A stretch of 13,541 bases of DNA from Campylobacterota bacterium (GTDB taxonomy: Bacteria > Campylobacterota > Campylobacteria > Campylobacterales > Sulfurimonadaceae), in NCBI GenBank assembly GCA_013153755.1, contig JAADDU010000035.1, forward strand, positions 1 to 13,541, given 5' to 3'. This document shows, one piece after another, positions 6,411-13,429 of the stretch. Positions within the stretch are counted from its first letter, which is position 1. Each line of letters opens with the position of its first letter. Both the position numbers and the translations under genes were made by a program. Under the pieces are notes generated by a model that saw only the letters and a program-made list of their open reading frames with translations, was not told where the DNA came from and ran no database searches.

Positions 6411-6441
6411 CAAAAAGTTAAATACTGATTACCACTTATAT

Positions 6442-6450
6442 TGCTATAAT
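6442..6450 (+). promoter_or_regulatory. Extended -10 promoter of the permease gene, leaderless
   Basis: TGCTATAAT (6442-6450) ends 6 nt before the ATG at 6457, and no Shine-Dalgarno is present. Transcription should begin at the start codon. Confidence 0.65.
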
Positions 6451-6456
6451 ACCATC

Positions 6457-7365
6457 ATGAGTTCAATTATATTTTCAATCCTTGGCATCTATATCTTCAT
6501 AATCATGGGCTATCTTGCAAAGATGAGCTTTAAAGAGCAGATAGATGATAAGACCATTACACTTATAAATGTTTACTTTTTGCAAGTCTTTTTAACCTTT
6601 TGGGGGCTTTTGATTCGTCCTGTGGATATTGGGCTTCTTTATGCTCCATCCATATACCTTTTTATCGTTGTTATTGCTATAGTTCTCTCTGCTTTAGTTG
6701 CTAGATTTTTATTTAAAAACAAAAAAGAGTACTCTATTGCTACTGTTGCAGCGATTATAGGCAATACTGGGAATCTTGGTATCCCTTTAAATATTGCAAT
6801 CTTTGGGGAAGAGTCCATACCATATACTACCATCGTAAATCTTGTAAATGTATTTGTAGTTTATAGTGTTGGGGTGTATTACTACTCTCGTGGGACTTAT
6901 GATAGTAAAACTTCTTTGCTAAACATAGCAAAACTCCCTATCCTTTGGGCTGCTATCATCGCTATAGTGTTGAGTACGAATGGGTACAAACCATCCCCTC
7001 AGATTATGAAAACTCTTATGATGGGAGCTTATGCATCTATGACTATGCAACTCTTTTTATTTGGTATATATCTTTATGGCACGAAGATAAAAGAGCTTAA
7101 TAAAACTCTCATACTTTGGGTTATGTCACTAAAGTTTCTTATCTTACCGTTAGTAACTTTTATAGTTTTATCATTTTTAGACTTAGATGCAATGATAAAA
7201 GGGATAATTTTTATAGAGCTTATGATGCCACTAGCTGTTGCAAATGTAAATCTTGCATCGCTGTATGACTGTGAACCAAGAGTAGTTACTGCTTTAGTTT
7301 TTATCTCTTCTTTGCTCTTTTTAGGGGTTGTGTTTGTTGGTGTTTATCTACTCAAATATTTATAA
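6457..7365 (+). CDS. AEC-family (auxin efflux carrier-like) permease
   Basis: A 302-residue inner-membrane transporter with about ten hydrophobic segments in two halves. The first-half broken-helix motif GNTGNLGIPL is at residues 102-111. The second-half counterpart ELMMPLAVANVNLASLYDCEP is at about 254-274, followed by a last helix. These are typical of the AEC family (bacterial members move malonate, malate or other organic acids); the substrate here is unknown. It is the only plus-strand gene in the centre of the window and diverges from the toxin-like element. Its last 22 nt overlap the 3' end of the convergent mltB gene. Confidence 0.92.
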   Translation: MSSIIFSILGIYIFIIMGYLAKMSFKEQIDDKTITLINVYFLQVFLTFWGLLIRPVDIGLLYAPSIYLFIVVIAIVLSALVARFLFKNKKEYSIATVAAIIGNTGNLGIPLNIAIFGEESIPYTTIVNLVNVFVVYSVGVYYYSRGTYDSKTSLLNIAKLPILWAAIIAIVLSTNGYKPSPQIMKTLMMGAYASMTMQLFLFGIYLYGTKIKELNKTLILWVMSLKFLILPLVTFIVLSFLDLDAMIKGIIFIELMMPLAVANVNLASLYDCEPRVVTALVFISSLLFLGVVFVGVYLLKYL

Positions 7366-8318
7366 TGAGCATCATATGCTAAACGGATAACACCTATGGC
7401 ATAGTTAGAAGAGTTGTTATAACGCATAACTTTTTTAACTTGCTTACTTAAATAACTTAACTCTTTTTTACCACAACTAAAACAATCATAAAACTTTTTA
7501 CCCCTTTTATTTTGGTAAGAAAAAGAGGCATTTTTACGCTTAAAAGCAAAATCGTACCATCTTGCTTCTACTTTTTTCATATCTGGTATCTTTTCCCACT
7601 CTATGAGTTTAGTAAAACCAGCTCTTTTGTTTAAAAATTTACTAGCAGACACGATGGCATCTTCCATCTTTGTAAGGTCTGCACCTTTTGTTTTATACCC
7701 CTCTGTATAGATGAAGTTATTTGGCATAAATTGTGGGATACCTATAGCCCCAGCGTATGAGCTAGGTAGGTTACATTGATTTGGTTTTAAACCCATCTTA
7801 TAACAATGCTTTATGATAGAAGTCATGTTGGTTTTTCCCATCTTTAAAAGCCATCTGTTTCGAGATGTAGTAGGTTTTGTTCTTGTAACTATGGTGTTAA
7901 AAACCACAAAGGCATCATGTTTTGGTTTTATGACACCAAGCCTTGTTTCTTTTAAAAGTATGGCAGAGATTATCTCTCTACTAACACCAAACTTTTTTTC
8001 ACTATAGTCATAAACACTCTTATATTTTTTTAGATGCGATACTAACTGAGGTATATACTTTACTAAAGTGTTATTTGCTCTTTTTTCATTCATTCTATGT
8101 TTTTTTATCGCTCTTGGTTGGAGCAGTTTCCAACTTTTTTCATCAAACTTTTTTGTTTTAAAGTAAGAGAGTAAGAATCTGTTCGCATAATCATAACTAA
8201 CACCACTTTTTACAACTTTTTTACAAATATCTGAGTAGTTTTTATTTGAAAATTTACAGTTTGTGTAGTTTGCATTTAGCGTAGTTATCATAAAAACAAA
8301 AAGTACTATTTTTAACAT
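7344..8318 (-). CDS. mltB: Periplasmic lytic murein transglycosylase, MltB family (GH103)
   Basis: Cleaves the MurNAc-GlcNAc bond of peptidoglycan to leave 1,6-anhydroMurNAc ends. The 324-residue product starts with a Sec signal peptide, probably cleaved after LNA (residue 17), with no lipobox. The catalytic Glu124 is in ILLKETRLG, matching the family ETRxG motif; SYAGAIGIPQFMPNNF (187-202) and NYAIGVIRLAYDAH (305-318) are further MltB hallmarks. CFSCG (279-283) and other cysteines (21, 32, 172, 182) could form periplasmic disulfides. The ATG overlaps the end of murU by 7 nt, making it the last gene of the recycling operon. It would generate the anhydro-sugar that the upstream genes consume. 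Confidence 0.92.
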   Translation of the reverse strand: MLKIVLFVFMITTLNANYTNCKFSNKNYSDICKKVVKSGVSYDYANRFLLSYFKTKKFDEKSWKLLQPRAIKKHRMNEKRANNTLVKYIPQLVSHLKKYKSVYDYSEKKFGVSREIISAILLKETRLGVIKPKHDAFVVFNTIVTRTKPTTSRNRWLLKMGKTNMTSIIKHCYKMGLKPNQCNLPSSYAGAIGIPQFMPNNFIYTEGYKTKGADLTKMEDAIVSASKFLNKRAGFTKLIEWEKIPDMKKVEARWYDFAFKRKNASFSYQNKRGKKFYDCFSCGKKELSYLSKQVKKVMRYNNSSNYAIGVIRLAYDAHYKYLSR

Positions 8319-8965
8319 CTTTCATTTACCTCTTTTAATCTTTGTGGAGTTCCTATATCGTGCCATATACCATCATAAAACTCTCCACTTACAAGTTTGT
8401 CTTGCATCTTTTGTCTAAGTAGTGGGGCTAAGGGTGCTTTTTTTATCTCAACATCAGCAAAAAAGTCTGGGTGGTAGTAGCCTATGCCTGAAAAAGTATA
8501 GTTTTTATCGTCCGTAACTACACCATCTTTTAGGTTAAAATCTCCCTCTTTGTTGTGTTGTGGATTTGGTACTAAAACTAGATGCGCTAGTTTATCTTTT
8601 AGTTTAAAATTAACATCAAAATCATAGTTACAAAATATATCTCCATTTACAACCAAAAAAGTGTTTTTACCTATTAGATGCAGTGCTTTTTTTATCCCAC
8701 CTGCACTCTCTAATGCTCCACTATCTTGCTCATCTGAGTAGCTTATGTTTATACCCCACGCAGAACCATCACCCAAGGCTTGAGGTATTTTATAGCCTAA
8801 GTGGGCTATGTTTATCACTATCTCTTTAAATCCACAAGAAACAAGTTTCTCTATATGCCATACTACAAGTGCTTTGTTGCAAACTTTTAGTAGTGGTTTT
8901 GGGGTGCTGTTAGTTAGTGGTCGCATCCTCTCTCCACGACCTGCACAAAGTATCATCGCTTTCAT
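8312..8965 (-). CDS. murU: N-acetylmuramate-1-phosphate uridylyltransferase
   Basis: Transfers UMP from UTP to MurNAc-1-phosphate, giving UDP-MurNAc without the fosfomycin-sensitive MurA/MurB route. The 217-residue protein has the sugar-nucleotidyltransferase signature LCAGRGERMRPLT (6-18), TPKPL with Lys23, VNGD with the metal-binding Asp109, and WHDIGTPQRL (201-210) near the end. INIAHLG (51-57), AHLVLVPNPQHNKEGDF and TFSGIGYYHP follow the order I know from Pseudomonas MurU. Its place beside amgK makes this assignment much better than a generic mannose-1-phosphate guanylyltransferase. The start overlaps the amgK stop by 4 nt (ATGA). Confidence 0.92.
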   Translation of the reverse strand: MKAMILCAGRGERMRPLTNSTPKPLLKVCNKALVVWHIEKLVSCGFKEIVINIAHLGYKIPQALGDGSAWGINISYSDEQDSGALESAGGIKKALHLIGKNTFLVVNGDIFCNYDFDVNFKLKDKLAHLVLVPNPQHNKEGDFNLKDGVVTDDKNYTFSGIGYYHPDFFADVEIKKAPLAPLLRQKMQDKLVSGEFYDGIWHDIGTPQRLKEVNERC

Positions 8966-9900
8966 TGTAACTCTTTTAGTAGTTTTGCAAGCTCTTTTGT
9001 TTCTTCATATCTAGCACCTGCATCTAAAAAGTACTTTAGAGTTAAGGGTATATCTTTTAAGTAGCCATCTTTAGCATCACGCAGATAGAGTCTTGCAAAA
9101 ACTCCAAGCACTTTGATATGTCTTTGCATCCCCATAAAATCAAACCATTTTAAAAACTCATCATCACTAACTTTTAGACCTTTTTTATCTCTAAAATATA
9201 ATGCTAACTCTTCTATGTCTTCTCTACCAAACTCTATGTAGCAGTCTTTTAAAAGTGATACCAAGTCATAAGTTACAGCACCATTCATCGCATCTTGATA
9301 GTCTATAACACCCACCCGTTTATCTTTTGTTAGCAAGATATTTCTTGAGTGAAAATCACGATGTACAAAAAGATTTTGTTCTTGTTTTAGGACAACTTTT
9401 GAGATGTTTTGCAAAGTATCATAAAGTAGCTTTTTTTGTTGTGTTGTTAGAGTTTTATTTAAAAGTTTAGATATGTACCACTCATCCATCAAATCCATCT
9501 CAAAATGTAAAAACTCTTTATCGTAAATAGGTAGTGCATCTACATCTGCTTTTTGCATCTGTATGATTGTATCTATAGCTTTTTTATATAAAGATTTATA
9601 TGTTTTTTCATTCAACAAATCCAAGTAGTGTGTAGTTCCAAAATCTTCTATGATTAAAAACCCTCTATCCATATCTTTTAGCAATATTTTTGGGGCATAT
9701 ACCACTGCATCTAAAAGTTTTTTAGTTATATTTACAAATGGTTTTAGTGACTCTTTTTCAAGTGAAGAGTCCATAAAAATTAGGCTTTTTTCACCATGTC
9801 TTAGTCTATAATACTTTCTAAAAGAAGCATCAGCTGAGGCTACTTCTACACTATACTCACTAAATGGCGTTGTCTTTAAATACTCTCTTACCTCATCCAT
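8962..9900 (-). CDS. amgK: N-acetylmuramate/N-acetylglucosamine 1-kinase
   Basis: An aminoglycoside-phosphotransferase-fold kinase that phosphorylates the anomeric position of MurNAc for MurU. The 312-residue product has the catalytic loop VHRDFHSRN (179-187, Asp182) and the metal-binding segment VIDYQDA (198-204), followed by TYDLVSLLKD. The later GMQRHIKVLGVFARLYLRD stretch (about 254-272) is characteristic of AmgK rather than of antibiotic-resistance kinases. It overlaps anmK by 8 nt and murU by 4 nt, so the three kinase/transferase steps are translationally coupled. An AGGGGG precedes the ATG. It should not be read as an aminoglycoside resistance gene. Confidence 0.92.
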   Translation of the reverse strand: MDEVREYLKTTPFSEYSVEVASADASFRKYYRLRHGEKSLIFMDSSLEKESLKPFVNITKKLLDAVVYAPKILLKDMDRGFLIIEDFGTTHYLDLLNEKTYKSLYKKAIDTIIQMQKADVDALPIYDKEFLHFEMDLMDEWYISKLLNKTLTTQQKKLLYDTLQNISKVVLKQEQNLFVHRDFHSRNILLTKDKRVGVIDYQDAMNGAVTYDLVSLLKDCYIEFGREDIEELALYFRDKKGLKVSDDEFLKWFDFMGMQRHIKVLGVFARLYLRDAKDGYLKDIPLTLKYFLDAGARYEETKELAKLLKELQ

Positions 9901-10975
9901 AGATACCCCCTAAAACAGAGTTTTTACTAGCTCCTGTTACTGAGCTTATCTTTATGACTTCATTATGGATGCGTTTGTAAGCAAACCATGCAAAAGCCAT
10001 GGACTCCATAAAGTCACTAGACACTCCATAACTCTCACTAGAAGCTACATCTATCTTTGTTAGTTTTTTGATTCTTTTAAGTAAAGTTATATTTTTAACC
10101 CCACCACCACATAAGATAAGCTCTTTTATTTTGTTGTTTTTAACATCTCTTGCTATAGTTTTTGCAGTTAGTTCTAAAAATGTTCTTTGTATATCTCTAT
10201 CTTTTAGATCTTGAAAATTACTTAGTTTAGATGCGATATACTTTTTGTTAAACTTCTCTCTACCTGTACTTTTTGGTCCCTCTTTATAAAAATAGTTATC
10301 ATCAAGCATCAACTCTAAAAGTTCTTGATTTATCTTACCTGAGTTTGCAAACTTACCTTTTTTATCAAACGGTACTTTTTTACACTTAGTTATCCATAAG
10401 TCCATCAAAACATTACCAGGACCGACATCCCAACCTTTTAAATCTTTTCCTAAGATGGTTATATTTGCCATGCCACCTATGTTTAAAACTGCTACTTTTT
10501 TATCTTTTTTAGCAAATAAAAACTGATGAAAAGCTGGAGCAAAAGGTGCACCTTGCCCACCATGTGCCATGTCCATACTTCTAAAGTCATTTACTACCGT
10601 AATGTTTGTTTTTGCACTTACTATATTTGGACAACCAAGTTGCATAGAAAATGGTAAGTCACCATCTGGTTCGTGCCATATAGTTTGACCATGAAGCCCT
10701 ATGGCACGAACTTTTTTAGCATCTATCTTATGCTCTTTTAAAAACTTAAGCACTGCATCTGCAAATATATGACCTAGTTTTACATTTAACATACCAATCT
10801 GTCTAAGAAGAATTTTGTTATTTATGAGGTGTAAAATCTCTTTTTTTATCTCTTTGTCAAACAGATACTCGCTAGATGCAATGAGTTTGCAGTTTTTAGC
10901 ATCTATCTTACAAAGTGTTATATCGATACCATCTAAACTAGTACCACTCATGATACCTATATATAATTTACTCAT
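9893..10975 (-). CDS. anmK: Anhydro-N-acetylmuramic acid kinase
   Basis: Cleaves the 1,6-anhydro ring of anhydroMurNAc while phosphorylating it, giving MurNAc-6-phosphate. The 360-residue length is typical. The N-terminal ATP-site motif GIMSGTSLDGID is at 7-18, GLHGQT at 93-98, and DFRSMDMAHGGQGAP at 130-144, where Asp135 is in the position of the catalytic base. LNIGGMANIT (164-173), DVGPGNVLMD (183-192) and CGGGVKN complete the fold. The ATG overlaps the symporter stop by 8 nt. A MurNAc-6-phosphate phosphatase (MupP) or etherase (MurQ) is needed next and must lie elsewhere. Confidence 0.96.
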   Translation of the reverse strand: MSKLYIGIMSGTSLDGIDITLCKIDAKNCKLIASSEYLFDKEIKKEILHLINNKILLRQIGMLNVKLGHIFADAVLKFLKEHKIDAKKVRAIGLHGQTIWHEPDGDLPFSMQLGCPNIVSAKTNITVVNDFRSMDMAHGGQGAPFAPAFHQFLFAKKDKKVAVLNIGGMANITILGKDLKGWDVGPGNVLMDLWITKCKKVPFDKKGKFANSGKINQELLELMLDDNYFYKEGPKSTGREKFNKKYIASKLSNFQDLKDRDIQRTFLELTAKTIARDVKNNKIKELILCGGGVKNITLLKRIKKLTKIDVASSESYGVSSDFMESMAFAWFAYKRIHNEVIKISSVTGASKNSVLGGIYG

Positions 10976-12437
10976 CTTTTACCCCTATTTGCATGATACA
11001 AAAAGCAACAATCGTCCCAATAACAATCTGCCAAGAAAATCCTATGTGGATGCCAAATATATATGGTTGAAGTGCTAAAACAGTTAAAAAACCACCTACT
11101 AAAGCGTATAAAACTCTACTTGAACTATCTTTTTTAGTAAAAACAGCTGAGAAAAACACACCTAAAAGCCCACTATATGCAAAAGCCATAACACCAAGAG
11201 CAAAACTTAGAAGTGGAAGTTCACTGTATCGTTGCCAAAAGTAACTAAGCATAGCCATAAACCAAAGAACAATAGCAAAAAAGACAACTGCTCTTTTAGA
11301 TGCTTTAACAAAGTGCATCTCATCAACTTTGCCCCGTCTTAATCTCCAAGGTTTATACAAATCTTCTATGGCTACTGAAGCCATCGCCCCTAAAACGGAG
11401 TTAGTACTAGAAAGAGCCGCTGCAATAGCTCCAACAGTTACAAGTCCACGGAGTCCATCTGGTAGTTCATTTAGTATATAATACATAAATATAGTTACAC
11501 TTTCACCACTAAAAGTTTGGGTTGGAGCATTTGAAGCGTAGAACAAAAATAGTAAAGCACCTATGCTTAGAAAGAGTAAAACTATGGGAATACTTAGTAA
11601 AATAGAGAGGATTAAAGAGTTTGTTGCTTCATTTTTGTTTTTACAGCTAAGAACCCTTTGTGTCATATCTTGATCAAGTCCAAAAGCAGCTATGTTTAAA
11701 AGTAACCAACCACTTAAAAGACCAACTATGCTAAACTTACCATCTAAAGAGGTGTCTATAAAAGTGAGTTTTTTAGCTTCATTTAACTCCGAGATTATAT
11801 CTACCCCATCAAGTGAGCTATATAGATAAAAAAGTACTACAAGCCCAGCTCCAACATAGATGATGGCTTGTATGATGTCACTTAGTATTACTGACTTGAT
11901 ACCACCAAAGTAAGTGTAAGATAAAGCACCAAGAAGCAAGATACTAACAGATAACATGAGGTGAAAAAGCTCTATATCGTTAAATAAAATCATAGAGATA
12001 GCCAAAGCCCCTATGTAGAGTCTAGCTCCACTCGCTAAAACTCTCCCTAGCAAAAACATAACTCCAGCTTCCTCTTTTGCTTTTGTGGAGTACCTTTTTT
12101 CTAGTAGTTCATAGACTGTTATAGCCTTCATCTCATAAAATTTAGGTATAAAAACATAAGCTACAAACAGTACACCAAGTAAGGCAGAGAGTTCAAACCC
12201 TATAAAAGTAAAGTCCCCTCTATAGGAGTAATCAGGAGCTCCTAAAAATGTCGCTGCTGATTGGGAAGTGGCTAAAACGGAGATAGCAACACCGACCATA
12301 GGCATAGTGTTAGCACCAACAAAGTACTCTCTTGATGTTTTTATCTTAACTTTAGAGAAGATAAAGGAGGTTATACCAAGGAGTAAAAAGTATGAGAAAA
12401 ATATATACCAATCTAGTGGTGAAAAATTACTATGCAT
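10968..12437 (-). CDS. Sodium:solute symporter (SSS family), possible amino-sugar importer
   Basis: A 489-residue inner-membrane protein with about 13 hydrophobic helices. SSS (TC 2.A.21) features are FVGANTMP after helix 1, ATSQSAATFLGAP (56-68), GGIKSVILSDIIQ (178-190), GLDQDMTQRVLSCKN (253-267) and AALSSTNSVLGA (340-351), whose Ser-Ser-Thr matches the Na2 site. The substrate is not readable. Because its stop overlaps anmK and the operon is wholly devoted to muropeptide sugars, I infer that it imports anhydroMurNAc, MurNAc or a related sugar. A perfect AAGGAG lies about 13 nt before the ATG, longer than usual, with no in-frame alternative start between. It begins 33 nt after relE. Confidence 0.9.
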   Translation of the reverse strand: MHSNFSPLDWYIFFSYFLLLGITSFIFSKVKIKTSREYFVGANTMPMVGVAISVLATSQSAATFLGAPDYSYRGDFTFIGFELSALLGVLFVAYVFIPKFYEMKAITVYELLEKRYSTKAKEEAGVMFLLGRVLASGARLYIGALAISMILFNDIELFHLMLSVSILLLGALSYTYFGGIKSVILSDIIQAIIYVGAGLVVLFYLYSSLDGVDIISELNEAKKLTFIDTSLDGKFSIVGLLSGWLLLNIAAFGLDQDMTQRVLSCKNKNEATNSLILSILLSIPIVLLFLSIGALLFLFYASNAPTQTFSGESVTIFMYYILNELPDGLRGLVTVGAIAAALSSTNSVLGAMASVAIEDLYKPWRLRRGKVDEMHFVKASKRAVVFFAIVLWFMAMLSYFWQRYSELPLLSFALGVMAFAYSGLLGVFFSAVFTKKDSSSRVLYALVGGFLTVLALQPYIFGIHIGFSWQIVIGTIVAFCIMQIGVKDE

Positions 12438-12470
12438 TTTGTGTTTTAGTCTCCTTGTTCTTGTTATAAG

Positions 12471-12722
12471 CTAGTATGCTTCTTTTTTATGAGCAACTCT
12501 AATTACGGTGATAACTAAAAAACCATTCTCTTTTAAATAAATAATTCTGTAATTTCCAGCTCTTTTTCTAAACTTACCTTTGTGTTTTCCCTGAAGATGT
12601 TTATCATTTGAAAAATTTCCATTTTGCAAATCTATAATTTTTGAAGCAATAAGTTTTTGTGATTGGGTATCGAGCTTTAAAAATTCTTTTTGAGCGTCTT
12701 TATCAAAAGCAACCCTATACAT
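12471..12722 (-). CDS. relE: RelE/ParE-superfamily toxin
   Basis: An 83-residue type II toxin. The sequence follows the RelE pattern: YRVAFDKDAQKEFLKLD, then KFRKRAGNYRIIYLKE (50-65) with the usual basic residues and the R-x-G-x-YR core, then ITVIRVAHKKEAY at the C-terminus. RelE members cut mRNA in the ribosomal A site, whereas ParE members poison gyrase; the conserved arginines favour RelE, but the subclass is not certain. The ATG overlaps the antitoxin stop by 8 nt. No terminator separates it from the symporter gene downstream, so it may share transcripts with the recycling operon. Confidence 0.88.
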   Translation of the reverse strand: MYRVAFDKDAQKEFLKLDTQSQKLIASKIIDLQNGNFSNDKHLQGKHKGKFRKRAGNYRIIYLKENGFLVITVIRVAHKKEAY

Positions 12723-12945
12723 CTATCCCTGCTTTTTTAAACACTTCTTCTAATGGAATAACAGTTGATTTTCCAGCTTTAAGGTTGTCGATCCTTTTAT
12801 CTGCAATCATTTCATCAAGCTTATCAAAATATAATTCAATCGCTTTTTCAACTAAGCTTGTTCTTGTTTTATCTAATTCTTGTGCATATTCGTCTAATGT
12901 TTGAACTACATCTTTTTCAAGTCTTATATTTATCGCTTGTTTCAT
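12715..12945 (-). CDS. Ribbon-helix-helix antitoxin (RelB-like)
   Basis: A 76-residue antitoxin. The N-terminal QAINIRLEKDVVQTLDEY gives the DNA-binding ribbon, and two helices follow (to about residue 45), as in the CopG/MetJ/Arc fold. The C-terminal KSTVIPLEEVFKKAGIDV would wrap the toxin. A good AGAGG Shine-Dalgarno precedes the ATG. As usual, the antitoxin comes first and is coupled to the toxin by an overlap. It should repress its own promoter through the palindrome at 12972-12983. Confidence 0.9.
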   Translation of the reverse strand: MKQAINIRLEKDVVQTLDEYAQELDKTRTSLVEKAIELYFDKLDEMIADKRIDNLKAGKSTVIPLEEVFKKAGIDV

Positions 12946-12971
12946 ATTATCTACCTCTTGTAGTTTTGTAT

Positions 12972-13005
12972 CTACAATTGTAGTGCATTGTGATTTTTAT
13001 GTCAA
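12972..13005 (-). promoter_or_regulatory. relBE promoter with palindromic operator
   Basis: On the minus strand a perfect TTGACA (13005-13000), a 17-nt spacer and TACAAT (12982-12977) lie about 31 nt before the antitoxin ATG. The -10 is embedded in the perfect palindrome CTACAATTGTAG (12972-12983), a natural operator for a dimeric ribbon-helix-helix repressor. Confidence 0.85.
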
Positions 13006-13041
13006 GTGGAGTATATCTTTTAGCTCTTTAGAAAAATTTAG

Positions 13042-13413
13042 TTAGTCTAATAAATCCATACTGCTCTGGATACTCTCATCTATAAACTTAAAAAGTTCAT
13101 CTTTATCATTAATGGCTTCTAAGGATTCACTTCTATGCTCATTTTCAATAAGAGGTGGAACAATATTATTTTGAATAGCTTGAAAAGCCATTACAAGTCT
13201 TCCAACTCTTCCATTGCCATCGGCAAATGGGTGTACTCTTTCAAACAGTATATGAAACTCTGCAATATCTTCTAAACTCATATGGTTACTGTTAAATCTA
13301 TAAAGTAGATTTTCTAAATCATTTGAAATTTTATGAGGAGGTGAAAATTTTATATCTACACCTTTTATATATCTTTCATCTAGTCTATATGCTCCGATAG
13401 GTTTAGAAACAAA
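13042..13413 (-). pseudogene. 5'-truncated Fic-domain protein
   Basis: Fic proteins usually transfer AMP to a hydroxyl of a target protein. The catalytic motif HPFADGNGRVGR is complete (codons about 13231-13196), including the catalytic histidine. Homology-like sequence extends upstream of the ATG at 13281: GAYRLDERYIKGVDIKFSPP and an amphipathic helix, typical of the segment before the Fic core, reach back to an in-frame TGA at 13414-13416. Everything further upstream that a Fic protein needs is missing, and the preceding DNA codes for another protein. No Shine-Dalgarno precedes the ATG at 13281. A short 79-residue product is possible but would lack the N-terminal helices, so I call it a remnant. 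Confidence 0.75.
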
Positions 13414-13429
13414 TCAACTAAGTCTTTTA

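Larger units (their letters stand above)
6164..6423 (-). repeat. Tandem toxin-antitoxin-like element, copy 2
   Basis: The ~260-nt unit is colinear and same-strand with 5766-6019. Conserved blocks are 6164-6212, 6255-6304 and 6368-6423. Divergence is concentrated in the two pairs of complementary arms and in the terminator stem, where it is compensated. Confidence 0.9.

Noticed and set aside
5758..6423. A CRISPR array, because of repeated blocks.
   Set aside because: There are only two long copies with promoter, terminator and ORF structure; no short regularly spaced repeats.
8312..8965. Mannose-1-phosphate guanylyltransferase.
   Set aside because: The motifs fit nucleotidyltransferases in general, but length, internal segments and the amgK neighbour fit MurU better.
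8962..9900. Aminoglycoside resistance phosphotransferase.
   Set aside because: The APH-like motifs are shared by AmgK, and the overlap with anmK and murU places the gene in cell-wall recycling.
13042..13281. The 79-residue Fic frame as a normal complete gene.
   Set aside because: Fic-like sequence clearly continues upstream of the ATG to 13413, no ribosome-binding site is present, and the N-terminal part is missing.
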